A DNA stretch of 64,000 nucleotides from Ruegeria arenilitoris (GCF_013035425.1 NZ_WQHX01000002.1:558001-622000), one strand, 5' to 3'; shown: positions 27,791 to 37,002, counted from the stretch's first letter. Program-made: numbers and translations. Notes: generated by a model from the sequence alone, not told the origin.

Positions 27791-29697
27791 CGCGAAACCC
27801 CCCGTTTCGCCATTCCAATTAGCTGATAAATTTCAATTTCACTTTTATCGTCGTCGTGTCGTAGTTTCCCAACGGGTTCGCAAACAACCAGACCTTCCGT
27901 TAGCTCCTTTAAATCTTCGCTCAAACATATTCGAGTTGCGTTCTTGTGTCGATCTTTCAGCGTTTTTCCAAAAGCTTCAATCCGAGAAGCAACATTCACG
28001 GTATCGCCCATGATGTTGTATTGAAAGCTACCCTTAGTTCCCAACGTACCACTTAATACAGTGCCGCTATTCAAACCGATCCTTACGTTGTAGTCAGCCA
28101 ATAGCCCCGTTTGCCTGTTAAAATCTTCAACAGAGTCGGCGATTTGAAGTGCGGTACGGCAGGCGGCCACGGCATCATCGGTAATCTGATCTTTTGTGGT
28201 TCTGGGCACTGGTGCACCAAATACCACCAACACACCGTCTCCTGTGAACTTCTCAAGGAACCCACCATTTTCACGGGCGATGCGGCTCATTTCGTTGAGA
28301 ATTCGACTTGCCCAGTTCATGAACTTCTCTGGGTCGGCTGAACCACCGACTGTCGTGGAACCTGCGAGGTCTGCAAAAAGCACGGATACCTGAAGACGCA
28401 TTGGGCGTGATCTTCCACCGGCAATTATGTAATCGCGCTCCTTCCATATCTGATCCGCCAACGCTGGCGAAAGGTGATCTGAAAACAACTGCGCTATGGC
28501 GCGTCTCTGACGGCGCGAAATCCATCCGACAATCATAAACGTAATTAGAAAAGCAAGCAGCCACGCAAGCGACATCGGCACTACAGGCAACCAAAGGTCT
28601 CGCGACATAATTGCGGATGTCCCGGCAAAGATTGCCAAGCCAAACCCTGGACCCAAAATAAGCGCGACGATAGCTGATCTTGATACGACACCCAACGTTG
28701 CGCCGCCAATCGCCGTAATCAGGAACAACACGGCTTGCGACACACGGTTCGGGCTTTTCAAAGGGATAGAACGCTGGGCCGCATAGTTTAACAATTGTTG
28801 AACAAATGCAGCGTGGATTTGCACGCCATATGTAAACAGCGATCCTGCCGAGCTATTCAACGGAGTCCTAAAGTCGTCTTTTATAGATTCACTGGTAACG
28901 CCAATAATTGCTACCCGGTTCCTGAGTTGATCAATTGGGACATCGCCGTTAAGTAAGTCTTTTGCTCTTACCATTTCCGCTATGGGTAATTCGTTTCCAA
29001 ACTCCAATAATATTTGATAACCGGTGTCGTCTAACCCTCGATAGCTCCCAAATCCGTCGACCAGCCTTGGAACAGGTGTGTCGCCGAATAAGAGTACGCT
29101 AGGATCATCACTCCAGGCTTGAAGCTCGTTCTGAGCTAACGCCAAAAGTGCAAGCTTGGTACCCAATGCAAGCGACAAACCACTTTCTTGCCCCACCAAA
29201 ACAAGGCCCCTGCGCGCCACGCTATCGTAATCTACTGGGATGTCAGCGAATCCCACACTGTCGGCTTCATGAGCAAAATCCGGAGCCTCGATACTGTATC
29301 CGCCCGACGAAGCCAGTTTTGTGACCCACACCGCGTCGGCATCATTAAAGGCCGCCTTCAAACGTTCTCTTCCATCAACAACGGCATTGTCCCGGTAGAT
29401 ATCGACCCCAATTGCAGCAACTTTTGCATCGGTAAGGGTTTCGATTATCTCAGCAAGCTTTTGATCCGGTAGCGGCCAACCCCAGTTACGCAGATCCTCG
29501 TCAACAATTGCGATTACGACGGCGTCGCTACTTGGATGCTCAGACGCCATTGTACCAATCATCCAGTCAAAATGTGCAAATTCAAGCCGCTGCAGAGCAC
29601 CCGAAGCTCGGATAACAAAAATACCAGAAAAAATTACTATCGATACAACGATTGCCAGCAAGAACAATTGCACCGGGTTAAGAACGCGGCTTTCCAT
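27787..29697 (-). CDS. CHASE2-domain class III adenylate cyclase
   Basis: A 636-residue membrane sensor cyclase. One N-terminal helix (about 11-30) leads into a periplasmic CHASE2 domain (about 40-310, with FDWMIG, VVIAIVDEDL and VAIIGVTSE), then three helices (about 320-395) and a cytosolic cyclase domain. Metal aspartates are Asp443 (LFADLAGST) and Asp487 (KFTGDG). Lys483 and Asp565 (MGDTVN) are the base-selecting pair of adenylate cyclases, and Asn568/Arg572 the transition-state pair. It should therefore make cAMP in response to an unknown periplasmic signal. It is first in the operon with DUF928-like and two caspase genes. Confidence 0.93.
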   Translation of the reverse strand: MESRVLNPVQLFLLAIVVSIVIFSGIFVIRASGALQRLEFAHFDWMIGTMASEHPSSDAVVIAIVDEDLRNWGWPLPDQKLAEIIETLTDAKVAAIGVDIYRDNAVVDGRERLKAAFNDADAVWVTKLASSGGYSIEAPDFAHEADSVGFADIPVDYDSVARRGLVLVGQESGLSLALGTKLALLALAQNELQAWSDDPSVLLFGDTPVPRLVDGFGSYRGLDDTGYQILLEFGNELPIAEMVRAKDLLNGDVPIDQLRNRVAIIGVTSESIKDDFRTPLNSSAGSLFTYGVQIHAAFVQQLLNYAAQRSIPLKSPNRVSQAVLFLITAIGGATLGVVSRSAIVALILGPGFGLAIFAGTSAIMSRDLWLPVVPMSLAWLLAFLITFMIVGWISRRQRRAIAQLFSDHLSPALADQIWKERDYIIAGGRSRPMRLQVSVLFADLAGSTTVGGSADPEKFMNWASRILNEMSRIARENGGFLEKFTGDGVLVVFGAPVPRTTKDQITDDAVAACRTALQIADSVEDFNRQTGLLADYNVRIGLNSGTVLSGTLGTKGSFQYNIMGDTVNVASRIEAFGKTLKDRHKNATRICLSEDLKELTEGLVVCEPVGKLRHDDDKSEIEIYQLIGMAKRGVSR

Positions 29698-29829
29698 TTT
29701 GTAACAATGGCTTCTTTTTTTTAGCTTGGGTAGGTTCTAAAATTTTTATGCTTTGGTGAAGCCAGACCAGCTACAGCAGCATTTGATGTGAATAGCCCAA
29801 TAGAAACGCCCCTGTCTGATACGGACTGA

Positions 29830-30060
29830 AGCCCTCTTGGCACCCAGATCATTCTTGTCAAAGCTTATCAGCGCGGAGCTGCAACAGTCGCTGCCGGCAT
29901 GAATTACGCCTATCCGGTGTGCAGGGCGTCATAGTCAGTGCACTTTCCCGGAACTTTCCCCAACATCGACGCGGCATTTGGGACCTTGATGATCCTTATT
30001 GCAGGGTCAGCGACGATCTTTGTTTGTCATTTGCGTCGCTCCCAATCCATGTTCTGCTAA
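29830..30060 (+). pseudogene. Remnant of an EamA/DMT-family transporter (C-terminal end)
   Basis: The plus strand reads ILVKAYQRGAATVAAGMNYAY from about 29851, then switches to the +1 frame (VQGVIVSAL, near 29919-29945) and returns to the first frame for FPNIDAAFGTLMILIAGSA and TIFVCHLRR to a TAA at 30058-30060. These pieces fit the last two or three helices of an EamA-type drug/metabolite transporter, with an internal TAG and at least two compensating frame changes. No upstream part of the gene is seen. It sits in a gap of about 500 bases between the cyclase and a response regulator. Confidence 0.5.
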
Positions 30061-30202
30061 AACGTCAACTGCCGATTGCACACCCAGGCATCAAAAGGAT
30101 GGCCGTGGCTGCCGGTTCGCAGGACAAGGAGGAGTCGCATTAGAACAAGAAGAAGTACTTCTTCCAGTTCCATTTTCAGATTTAAAAAATAGATGTTTGC
30201 CG

Positions 30203-31144
30203 CTAGGCGAAGTTCGCCGCTCGACCTTCAGACATTTCCGCCGTTTCAACAGCCTTGTCGATCAAATACAAAGCTTCCATTTTTGTCTTAGCTTCCAGCG
30301 GAACCTCTTGACCCACCTGGAAGTCCAGTGAAAGGTCGGTCTTAGCTCGTTCCGTTATCTTTTTCGAAACTTCTGGATTTGAAGAAATCAATCGATCAGC
30401 ACTAGACTCGTGTTGATTGTCATAAATCACCAGGAATACGCCGTTACCCCAGTATGTCGCCACTTTACGCCCTTCTTGCGTTGCAGAAAGAAGCGCCGCC
30501 CCGGCTGACGCCATGGCCTTGCGAAATTCGCTGACAGAGCTTGATTTGTAAACTCGCTCTGCGTCCACGAATTTAACCGCGACGATCTTTGCCGCTTTCG
30601 AGTGCATTGTCGAAAGCTGAATGACGTAGTTCTCAAATTCAGCCAACCCAATGCACCCTGGCAAATCTCCAAAGTACTGCGGGTCGCTAAGCCGAACGTC
30701 AGGGTATACTTCAGAACCCAAATCTGCGTGTTCGTCCGCTTCAAACACTTCGATCGCCGCTCTGCGTTCCGCTGCCATTCTGTAAGCGTCCGAAAGTCTC
30801 TTTTTCAGATCGGAAAACTCAAACGGCTTTGTAACATAGTCTGTCGCGCCAGCTTCGAACGCCTCGTCAATATACTGCTTCTGAACCATGGCGGTTACCA
30901 TGATGATCGGCGTATACGTATACCCGGGAAGCTTTCGGGCCTCTTCGCAAAGAGCAATGCCGTTCATTTGCGGCATCTGAACGTCGAGAAGTAAGCAATC
31001 AAAAGCTTCATCAGGGTTTGAAAGGATTTCAAGCGCTTCGTCTCCGCTCCGGGCGGTGACCACGTCTTTGTAGCCAAAAGCAGCTAACACGCTGTTCAGC
31101 AATTCCAAAATGCTCGGGTCGTCGTCTACAGCTAGTATACGCAT
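30203..31144 (-). CDS. Response regulator with degenerate GGDEF-like output domain
   Basis: A 313-residue regulator. The receiver domain is intact: acidic triad DDD at 7-9, phosphoacceptor Asp54 (LLLDVQMP), Thr in VTAM and Lys in TKPF. The C-terminal part (about 165-260) shows the pattern of a GGDEF fold (FENYVIQLS, then EFRKAMASAGAAL) but the signature site reads WGNGVFLVI, so it should not make cyclic-di-GMP (inference). It resembles the regulator at 32736-33869 along its whole length and is divergent from the luxI-type gene. Confidence 0.82.
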   Translation of the reverse strand: MRILAVDDDPSILELLNSVLAAFGYKDVVTARSGDEALEILSNPDEAFDCLLLDVQMPQMNGIALCEEARKLPGYTYTPIIMVTAMVQKQYIDEAFEAGATDYVTKPFEFSDLKKRLSDAYRMAAERRAAIEVFEADEHADLGSEVYPDVRLSDPQYFGDLPGCIGLAEFENYVIQLSTMHSKAAKIVAVKFVDAERVYKSSSVSEFRKAMASAGAALLSATQEGRKVATYWGNGVFLVIYDNQHESSADRLISSNPEVSKKITERAKTDLSLDFQVGQEVPLEAKTKMEALYLIDKAVETAEMSEGRAANFA

Positions 31145-31490
31145 AACTATTCACCAAACTTTGCCACCTAACCAACCGCCGGGCATTGCAGACTAAGAGC
31201 AGCGGTTGATCGGTGAGAAAACTCTCAGGGTTGGGCAATCCTGTCGGACAAAGGCGGCAAAACGGTGACCTAAGGTAGGCTTCCCTGTGACTACCCGTAT
31301 TTTTTTCGTATGCCTAACTACGCGTTCCTAACCGCTTTCACTTATCAGAAAATAACCGATATTCTTCCGGTGAAGGACCCGAACTGAGTTCGGCGTCAAG
31401 ATCGTAGGAATAACCTGCCGACACAACAATCCAAAAATGCGTTGAACGCGAAAGATTCGGACTGTTTCTGGTTTAGATATTGCCTTTTCA

Positions 31491-31506
31491 AAGCCTTATA
31501 AGGCTT
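31491..31506. promoter_or_regulatory. 16-bp perfect palindrome upstream of luxI
   Basis: AAGCCTTATAAGGCTT reads the same on both strands and lies about 210 bases before the luxI start. It could be an operator. Roughly one 16-base palindrome is expected by chance in 64 kb, so the case rests on position. Confidence 0.3.
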
Positions 31507-31605
31507 GGCGCATAAGAAAAGCTGTCAGAAACTGCAAGCAACACGAAGATTTCACTAGGGTTAAAGCTTAATATGCCACCCTTTCTGTTCCAGGGAGGTG
31601 ATTAA

Positions 31606-31684
31606 GCCACACTTGTTTGGCATTTAAAAAATATTCCTCATAAGGTTGTGGACTTACCGAGTGGAATCTTGCCATAAGTGTGGC
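31606..31684. repeat. 9-bp inverted arms in the luxI leader
   Basis: GCCACACTT (31606-31614) is followed 61 bases later by its exact reverse complement AAGTGTGGC (31676-31684). TGGCA directly after the first arm and TGCCA directly before the second extend the symmetry. The pair could be two operators for one regulator or the base of an RNA stem just ahead of the luxI start codon. Confidence 0.4.
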
Positions 31685-31701
31685 GAAATTATGAGAAAAA
31701 T

Positions 31702-32451
31702 ATGGACCGACCACTCAGGTATGAGCAGGCGTACCCCGTTCAGGAAGTTTTTCCGGACCTAAACCCTGCCAATGACACCACTGGCGCGCCGAAAGCTCCG
31801 GCGCGACGAAAATTGTTTGGATTCAATCGTAGCTTGCCAACGCCAAAGGTTGAGCTGGGCGATATTCGTGCGACTACTATGAATTTTCGCAACATTCATG
31901 AACACGGAACGCTTCTTGCCAGATACCTCGAGACGCGAAAGTCCATCTTTATTGATCGGCTAAGGTGGCAGGTTTGCGAAGCGGATGGGATGGAATACGA
32001 CCAGTATGACACTCCGGCGTGCAGCTGGGTGGTCCTTCATGAGTTCGGTGAAATTCTTGCCGGCGTGCGCCTGTTGCCCACCACGGCAAAATGCGGGGTG
32101 TACAGTTACATGCTGCGGGATGCACAAAGGGGGGTGCTGGCAGGCATACCCACTGACATCCTCTTTTTTGACGCTCCGGTAAAATCGAACATTTGGGAAG
32201 CATCAAGATTTTTTGTAGCAGATGGTGTTTCGTCAACTCGAAGGCTTGCAGTGCAACGAGAGTTGTTTCATCAAATGACTGTCGTCGCGAGAGAAAATGG
32301 AGCCTCAAGTATTCTGGGCATTGTTCCATCAGTTTGGTCGCGTTGGTCGAGGCGGTTGGGCGTAAATGCGTCTCCTGCCGGCGCTAAATTCTCTATTGAT
32401 GGAACCGTAAGTCAGTCCGTTTTGTTCAACATCAATAGTGCATTAGAATAA
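31702..32451 (+). CDS. luxI: LuxI-family acyl-homoserine lactone synthase
   Basis: An autoinducer synthase of about 249 residues with an N-terminal extension of some 65 residues before the catalytic domain. Family marks: RKSIFIDRLRWQV, the EYDQYD stretch, GEILAGVRLLPTT and WEASRFFV. Members join an acyl group to S-adenosylmethionine to make an N-acyl-homoserine lactone. The ATG at 31702 is used; an in-frame GTG at 31678 adds eight residues but lies inside an inverted repeat. No luxR gene is nearby; neighbours on both sides are receiver-domain proteins. The acyl chain cannot be predicted. Confidence 0.88.
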   Translation: MDRPLRYEQAYPVQEVFPDLNPANDTTGAPKAPARRKLFGFNRSLPTPKVELGDIRATTMNFRNIHEHGTLLARYLETRKSIFIDRLRWQVCEADGMEYDQYDTPACSWVVLHEFGEILAGVRLLPTTAKCGVYSYMLRDAQRGVLAGIPTDILFFDAPVKSNIWEASRFFVADGVSSTRRLAVQRELFHQMTVVARENGASSILGIVPSVWSRWSRRLGVNASPAGAKFSIDGTVSQSVLFNINSALE

Positions 32452-32735
32452 TAACGGTTTTGGCTTGTTCACAAACCTTTTTGGGGCATATTTCAGAAGA
32501 ACCGATTGACCACGCGTTCTAAAGAATAGCCAAATCTGAACTCGCAGAAATTAGCGCTTTGGGTGTTCTGTGACTTGTTTTCCGCAGCCCGCAAGCCCTC
32601 TGCGTGCCGACTCCTGCCAAAATAAGGTCAAGAAATTACCCCTTTTCCCACGGGATTTCTGTATTTTTGCCGCTGTTTCGTCCCACTCGTCTCCTAGGCT
32701 GCATCCGTTAAAACTACAACAACGGTTCACCAGTG
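32452..32735. other. Intergenic region between luxI and second response regulator
   Basis: About 285 bases hold no recognisable gene. The following regulator has no clear ribosome site, so its promoter and start remain uncertain here. Confidence 0.35.
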
Positions 32736-33869
32736 ATGAGACATTCTGCCCTCGGTAACGATCGGTTCCAAAGCAAGTTGGAACTCCGAGCTCTTAAACA
32801 GGCGACGCTGAACGTTCTGGCCGTCGATGACGAGCCTAGTATCTTGGAATTGCTCCAATCGGCGCTTCCTGAACTTGAAAATTGCACCGTGACAGTTGCT
32901 GCTTCGGCCGCAGAAGCGCTTCAAAAAATTGAAGCCGCCGAAAAGCCTTTTGACTGCTTGCTTGTAGACATCCAAATGCCCGGAACCACTGGAATTGAGC
33001 TGCTTAGGCAAATCAGAAGCACTCCTGGCAATCTTGAGACGCCGGTCATAATGCTGACCGCCATGAATGACAGGGCTTATATCGAAGAAGCCTTTTTAGA
33101 AGGCGCGTTCGACTATATCACCAAGCCTTTCGATTTCTTTGAACTGCGCAGCCGAATGAACGCAGCTCATCTGTTGATGATGGAAAGAATAAAGACCCAG
33201 TCTTCTTCGGCTTCGATTAAAAACCTGCGTGAAGAATTGGACTTCAATCAGCGTTTCAGCTTCGAGGATCCACTCTCGATCGAGGGTCTAGAGCGGTGTT
33301 TGCGTTATGTTGAATTTGATAACTATATCGAACAACTCTCACGGAGCAGCCGTTTTGATTCCTGGGTTACCGCAATCAAGCTGCGTGATGCCGAATATCG
33401 ATTTGACCTGAATGATTTTGGCGCCTTCCGGCATGCGATCTCCGACATAGGCATGTGCATTGAAAAAACGTCACAAGCTGCCGGAGCAGTTTACTCCTAT
33501 CGGGGTGCTGGCGTGTTTCTAGTAGTAACGCATGGACGAAAGAACACTGAAATGCTTCCAACCGAGGAGCACCTCAATAGGAAATTGAGGGCGGTTCTCA
33601 GCAACCGTTGCGCCTCTGTTCATCTCAAAACAGTAAAGAGCTCGCCAGTCGCGATGCGCTCGTTTTCGAAGTCAGGCGCGTTTGTCGCCTTGAACAAGGC
33701 CCTGGAAAACGTGAAGGAGCGCGAAAGCGGACTAAGAAAAGGCATGGCTGCACTGTCGACGCATCATCCAGATTCCTCAACCAGCCGCAAACAAGAGGTC
33801 GAGGGAAGGCTGTTCGATACAGTGCTCAAGGAGATGTACGGCGACAATACCTATCTGGCCCGCAAATAG
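32736..33869 (+). CDS. Response regulator with degenerate GGDEF-like output domain (paralogue)
   Basis: A 377-residue regulator with receiver domain at about 26-150 (acidic VDDEP, phosphoacceptor Asp79 in LLVDIQMP, TAM, TKPF) and a C-terminal domain homologous to that of 30203-31144. Shared blocks are EFDNYIEQLS/EFENYVIQLS, FRHAISDIGM/FRKAMASAGA and YRGAGVFLVV/YWGNGVFLVI. The GGDEF signature is again replaced (GAGVF), so catalysis is not expected. An ATG at 32736 after a GTG is used as the start with low certainty. The two regulators bracket luxI. Confidence 0.82.
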   Translation: MRHSALGNDRFQSKLELRALKQATLNVLAVDDEPSILELLQSALPELENCTVTVAASAAEALQKIEAAEKPFDCLLVDIQMPGTTGIELLRQIRSTPGNLETPVIMLTAMNDRAYIEEAFLEGAFDYITKPFDFFELRSRMNAAHLLMMERIKTQSSSASIKNLREELDFNQRFSFEDPLSIEGLERCLRYVEFDNYIEQLSRSSRFDSWVTAIKLRDAEYRFDLNDFGAFRHAISDIGMCIEKTSQAAGAVYSYRGAGVFLVVTHGRKNTEMLPTEEHLNRKLRAVLSNRCASVHLKTVKSSPVAMRSFSKSGAFVALNKALENVKERESGLRKGMAALSTHHPDSSTSRKQEVEGRLFDTVLKEMYGDNTYLARK

Positions 33870-33930
33870 CGGCCAGTACCAAGTGTTCTGAGACCTAGCC
33901 AGACCCTTGTCAAACAAGTTCGGATGGCGT

Positions 33931-35301
33931 TCAAACGCTGTCGCGAGCTTTATTAGCGTTTAGTATCAGAGGACCACTGGTGCGCATGGTAAACGTCAGA
34001 ACCGGTTCGGGCATTTCCGCATCTGCAAATGAAAATTCTATGCGGCGCAACACTGAGGCCATCAAAACCATGATCTCTGTCTCGGCGTATTGCGCACCAA
34101 TGCAAATCCTAGGTCCATCGCCAAACGGAATGTACTGCCCACGCGGGAACGATGTGCCAAGGAAACGTTCGGGTCGATATTGCTCCGGGGCCTCCCACAG
34201 TTTCTCGTTTCTGTGCAATGAATAAACCGGAAAAAACAGAGCGTCCCCTTTTTTGATCTCTACCCCTTTGATTTCGACATCATCCGATGCGTCCCGCGCG
34301 AAAAATGCCGCGGAAGGGTAGAGGCGAAGTGTTTCCTTGATATGAGCGCGCAATAGCGGCATCGACTCGAGGTCCGAGAACTCTATCGGCCCATCTGAGC
34401 GAACCGACCGAATCTCATGACGAATTCGGGCCTGCATTTCCGGGTTCAACGCAAGTAAGTAATAACCCCAAGCCAATGCGTTAGCCGACGTTTCATGTCC
34501 AGCGACAACAAAGGTCAGAAGATTGTCTACGGTCGTCTCTTCATCCTCGAAATCCGTTTTCAGGGCTTCGATCATGAAATCAAGAAAGTCCTGCGGTTCA
34601 ACCCGGTTTTCGGATCGCCGTTGTTCTATGACCTGCCGGGCAAGGTCGCGCATTGTGGAGACCGGGGCCATGCTTCGTATCCACTTTTTGCGCGGTAACC
34701 ACTTTGGCAAACCCATTAGGTCAAACAATGAAATATCTGAGATATACTCAAAGTACTTGATTAGCCCGACGCGAATCTGTTCTGAACTGACTTCCTTATT
34801 CCCCGAGAAGATAACCCTGGAGATATTTGTCAAAGTCGATGCTGGCGCCACTTGTGCGATATCCACGGGACCTTGATGTTCCGCCAGAGACTCCGCAACT
34901 TCAGTCCCAGTTTCAGCGAAATGACGCGAAAGCACCGGCAGGTTTCTGGCAGCGAACAACGGAGAATACCTGCGCCTTTGCTGACGCCACTTTTCCCCTT
35001 CTGAGAGAATCAGCCCGTTACCAACCGCTGATCCGATAATGTCTTTTGTGAACTTGGCTTTGGGAAACGACCGTCCCTGCCCGACCAGCAATTCGGTGAT
35101 CATTTCAGGGTCGCAAAAATAGTGGATATTCAAAGGTCCACGCACATAAGTTTCGCGCAAAGTTTCGGCAGGTATAACTTCCAGCATGTTTCGGCCAGCG
35201 GACCTAGCAAACTGAAGCAACGACACAGGCTTTTCTGCCAGTCTCGCCGAAACTGGAACGACGTCAAATTGCGTCACATTCGTCTTCCCAATTGCAGTCA
35301 C
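33931..35301 (-). CDS. Cytochrome P450
   Basis: A 456-residue soluble P450. The heme-binding loop is FGDGPRICIG with Cys400, the oxygen-activating I-helix motif is AGHETS at 267-272, and the K-helix ExxR is Glu323-Arg326 (KETLRLYPS). There is no N-terminal membrane anchor. The GTG start is supported by AAGGA eight bases upstream. The overall look resembles bacterial P450s that hydroxylate fatty acids or terpenoids, but no substrate can be assigned. It is convergent with the response regulator and divergent from the histidine kinase. Confidence 0.92.
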   Translation of the reverse strand: MTAIGKTNVTQFDVVPVSARLAEKPVSLLQFARSAGRNMLEVIPAETLRETYVRGPLNIHYFCDPEMITELLVGQGRSFPKAKFTKDIIGSAVGNGLILSEGEKWRQQRRRYSPLFAARNLPVLSRHFAETGTEVAESLAEHQGPVDIAQVAPASTLTNISRVIFSGNKEVSSEQIRVGLIKYFEYISDISLFDLMGLPKWLPRKKWIRSMAPVSTMRDLARQVIEQRRSENRVEPQDFLDFMIEALKTDFEDEETTVDNLLTFVVAGHETSANALAWGYYLLALNPEMQARIRHEIRSVRSDGPIEFSDLESMPLLRAHIKETLRLYPSAAFFARDASDDVEIKGVEIKKGDALFFPVYSLHRNEKLWEAPEQYRPERFLGTSFPRGQYIPFGDGPRICIGAQYAETEIMVLMASVLRRIEFSFADAEMPEPVLTFTMRTSGPLILNANKARDSV

Positions 35302-35574
35302 AGCTCGGTCCTTTTGAGCATTTCCACCTTCCTGCGGTTACATTTAGGTGAAAAGTTGCCCTTTTAGCAACGCGATCATAAATTTTTGCAGCCAAGTTAG
35401 GCACTTGAGCAACAAAACGGCACACTAGCCAACGATGAAGACCTCGCATTTGTCACGCAACAGTTACACTCTGTTTTTTGAATTAGTGCCAAACTGTGAA
35501 CCAATTTCCGACCAACTAAGTCCTCATTGTTCCGATACTAATTGGCCCAGAGCGCGATTAACGAAGACTTTTAA
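35302..35574. other. Divergent gap between P450 and histidine kinase
   Basis: Roughly 270 bases carry both promoters. It is AT-rich without a clear palindrome or small gene. Confidence 0.35.
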
Positions 35575-37002
35575 ATGACAGCCATCGATGCAAAGCTGCC
35601 GGACCGGGATACCGGGGAACCGGAAAACCGGCTTCTGCAAAACATAAAAGATTACACTGCCATGAGCTTTGCGCTCTTGTGGCAACGGCAGGCTATTTTC
35701 CTTGCCACGACTATCCTCACCGGATTCTTTTTTGATCCTATCAACGCGCTGTTGTTCTACGGGACGATCCTCATTTGCGAAGTGCAGGATTTGATGCTCG
35801 CTAAGCGGGTACCTCGTCTCAGACCTGATCAACATAAAGCAATTGCGATGATGGTTGTTTGGATTTTGCTGAACACCATCCTAAGTGCGACCGCGATTTG
35901 TTTGTACGCGGTTTCGGTGGCTTGGAAACAGCCAACGGGTGGACATTTTACGCCACTGTTTTTCCTGTTTGCCGCCGCTCTATTTGCAGCAATGAACAAC
36001 CATCAGTTCGTGTGGGCAATGATTGTTCGCCTGGCGATGTACGGTGTCTCTTTCATGGTGATTGTAGTGAAAGACATCTGGGTCGAACGGCCTGACCTTT
36101 CCTCCGAACTATGGCTACATTTCTTTACGGTGATTTTTGTAATGTACTTTCTGATCGACTGCTCGCTGGTATTTTTAAAGCTTTACCGCAAGAACTTGGA
36201 ACAACTCGAAAAGCTCAAGGAAGAGCACGAAAGAACGAAAGCGGCTTACATAGCGAAAACCCAGTTCATTTCTACGGTCAGCCACGAATTGAGAACACCT
36301 TTGACATCAATCAAGGGATCTTTGGACCTGATCAATACTGGCGCCCTGGGTGAAGTTCCTGAGTCGATGCAAAACCTAATCCACTTGGCTGGCAAAAACA
36401 GCGAACGCCTCGCTTCTCTGATCAACGACGTATTGGATATTCAGAAAATGGAAGCCGGCGAAATGAACTATCGTGATGGAATAATCGATGTTCACTCTTT
36501 GGTAAGAGAAGCGATTTCCTGCAATCTGGGTTATGTCAGCGCTCATAACGTCGAAATTTTAGAGGATATTCGTGGAGACGAAGAAGTCTTCATCAAGGGG
36601 GACTCATCGCGTCTCCTGCAAGTTTTGGCGAATATGATATCCAATGCTGCCAAATTTTCATTCGACGGTGGCGAGATCACTGTTGGATGTGAAAAAATCG
36701 GCGAAAATGTTCGTCTGTTTGTAAAAGACCAAGGCATTGGTATCCCGAAAGGTAGCAGGAACAAAGTCTTCGACCGCTTTTCCCAAATTGACTCCTCTGA
36801 TGAGCGTCATGCGGGCGGTACTGGACTTGGGATGAACATCTCAAAAGAAATTGTCGAGCATTTTGGCGGCACAATTGACTACCGAAGCACGCTCGGCAAA
36901 GGCACAGAATTTTTCATTGAGCTTCCGGTCGCGGATACCGGCGATTCCCGATCCATTGGGCGCGCGCATTCCTTACACCCTTGGGCCGCGCAATCCAAAT
37001 AA
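35575..37002 (+). CDS. Membrane-bound sensor histidine kinase
   Basis: A 475-residue kinase. About six membrane helices (roughly 38-205) form the sensor part with little periplasmic sequence, so it may sense a membrane-soluble ligand. A coiled coil (about 205-230) leads to the phosphoacceptor His237 in STVSHELRTPLTS. The ATPase domain has the N box (ANMISNAAKF), the G1 box (VKDQGIGIP), the F box (VFDRFSQ) and the G2 box (GTGLGMNIS). No receiver is fused; the two nearby single-receiver regulators are likely partners (inference from proximity). Confidence 0.92.
   Translation: MTAIDAKLPDRDTGEPENRLLQNIKDYTAMSFALLWQRQAIFLATTILTGFFFDPINALLFYGTILICEVQDLMLAKRVPRLRPDQHKAIAMMVVWILLNTILSATAICLYAVSVAWKQPTGGHFTPLFFLFAAALFAAMNNHQFVWAMIVRLAMYGVSFMVIVVKDIWVERPDLSSELWLHFFTVIFVMYFLIDCSLVFLKLYRKNLEQLEKLKEEHERTKAAYIAKTQFISTVSHELRTPLTSIKGSLDLINTGALGEVPESMQNLIHLAGKNSERLASLINDVLDIQKMEAGEMNYRDGIIDVHSLVREAISCNLGYVSAHNVEILEDIRGDEEVFIKGDSSRLLQVLANMISNAAKFSFDGGEITVGCEKIGENVRLFVKDQGIGIPKGSRNKVFDRFSQIDSSDERHAGGTGLGMNISKEIVEHFGGTIDYRSTLGKGTEFFIELPVADTGDSRSIGRAHSLHPWAAQSK

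Larger units (their letters stand above)
31145..31701. promoter_or_regulatory. Divergent regulatory region between response regulator and luxI-type gene
   Basis: A long gap of about 550 bases upstream of the autoinducer synthase contains a 16-base perfect palindrome (31491-31506), a purine-rich GGGAGGTG at 31593-31600 with no gene after it, and a pair of 9-base inverted arms (31606-31614 and 31676-31684). No clear lux box or small gene was found. Confidence 0.5.

Noticed and set aside
31515..31545. A possible lux box (CTGTCAG...CTGCAAG) upstream of luxI
   Set aside because: Half sites are not symmetric enough; fewer conserved positions than known lux boxes.
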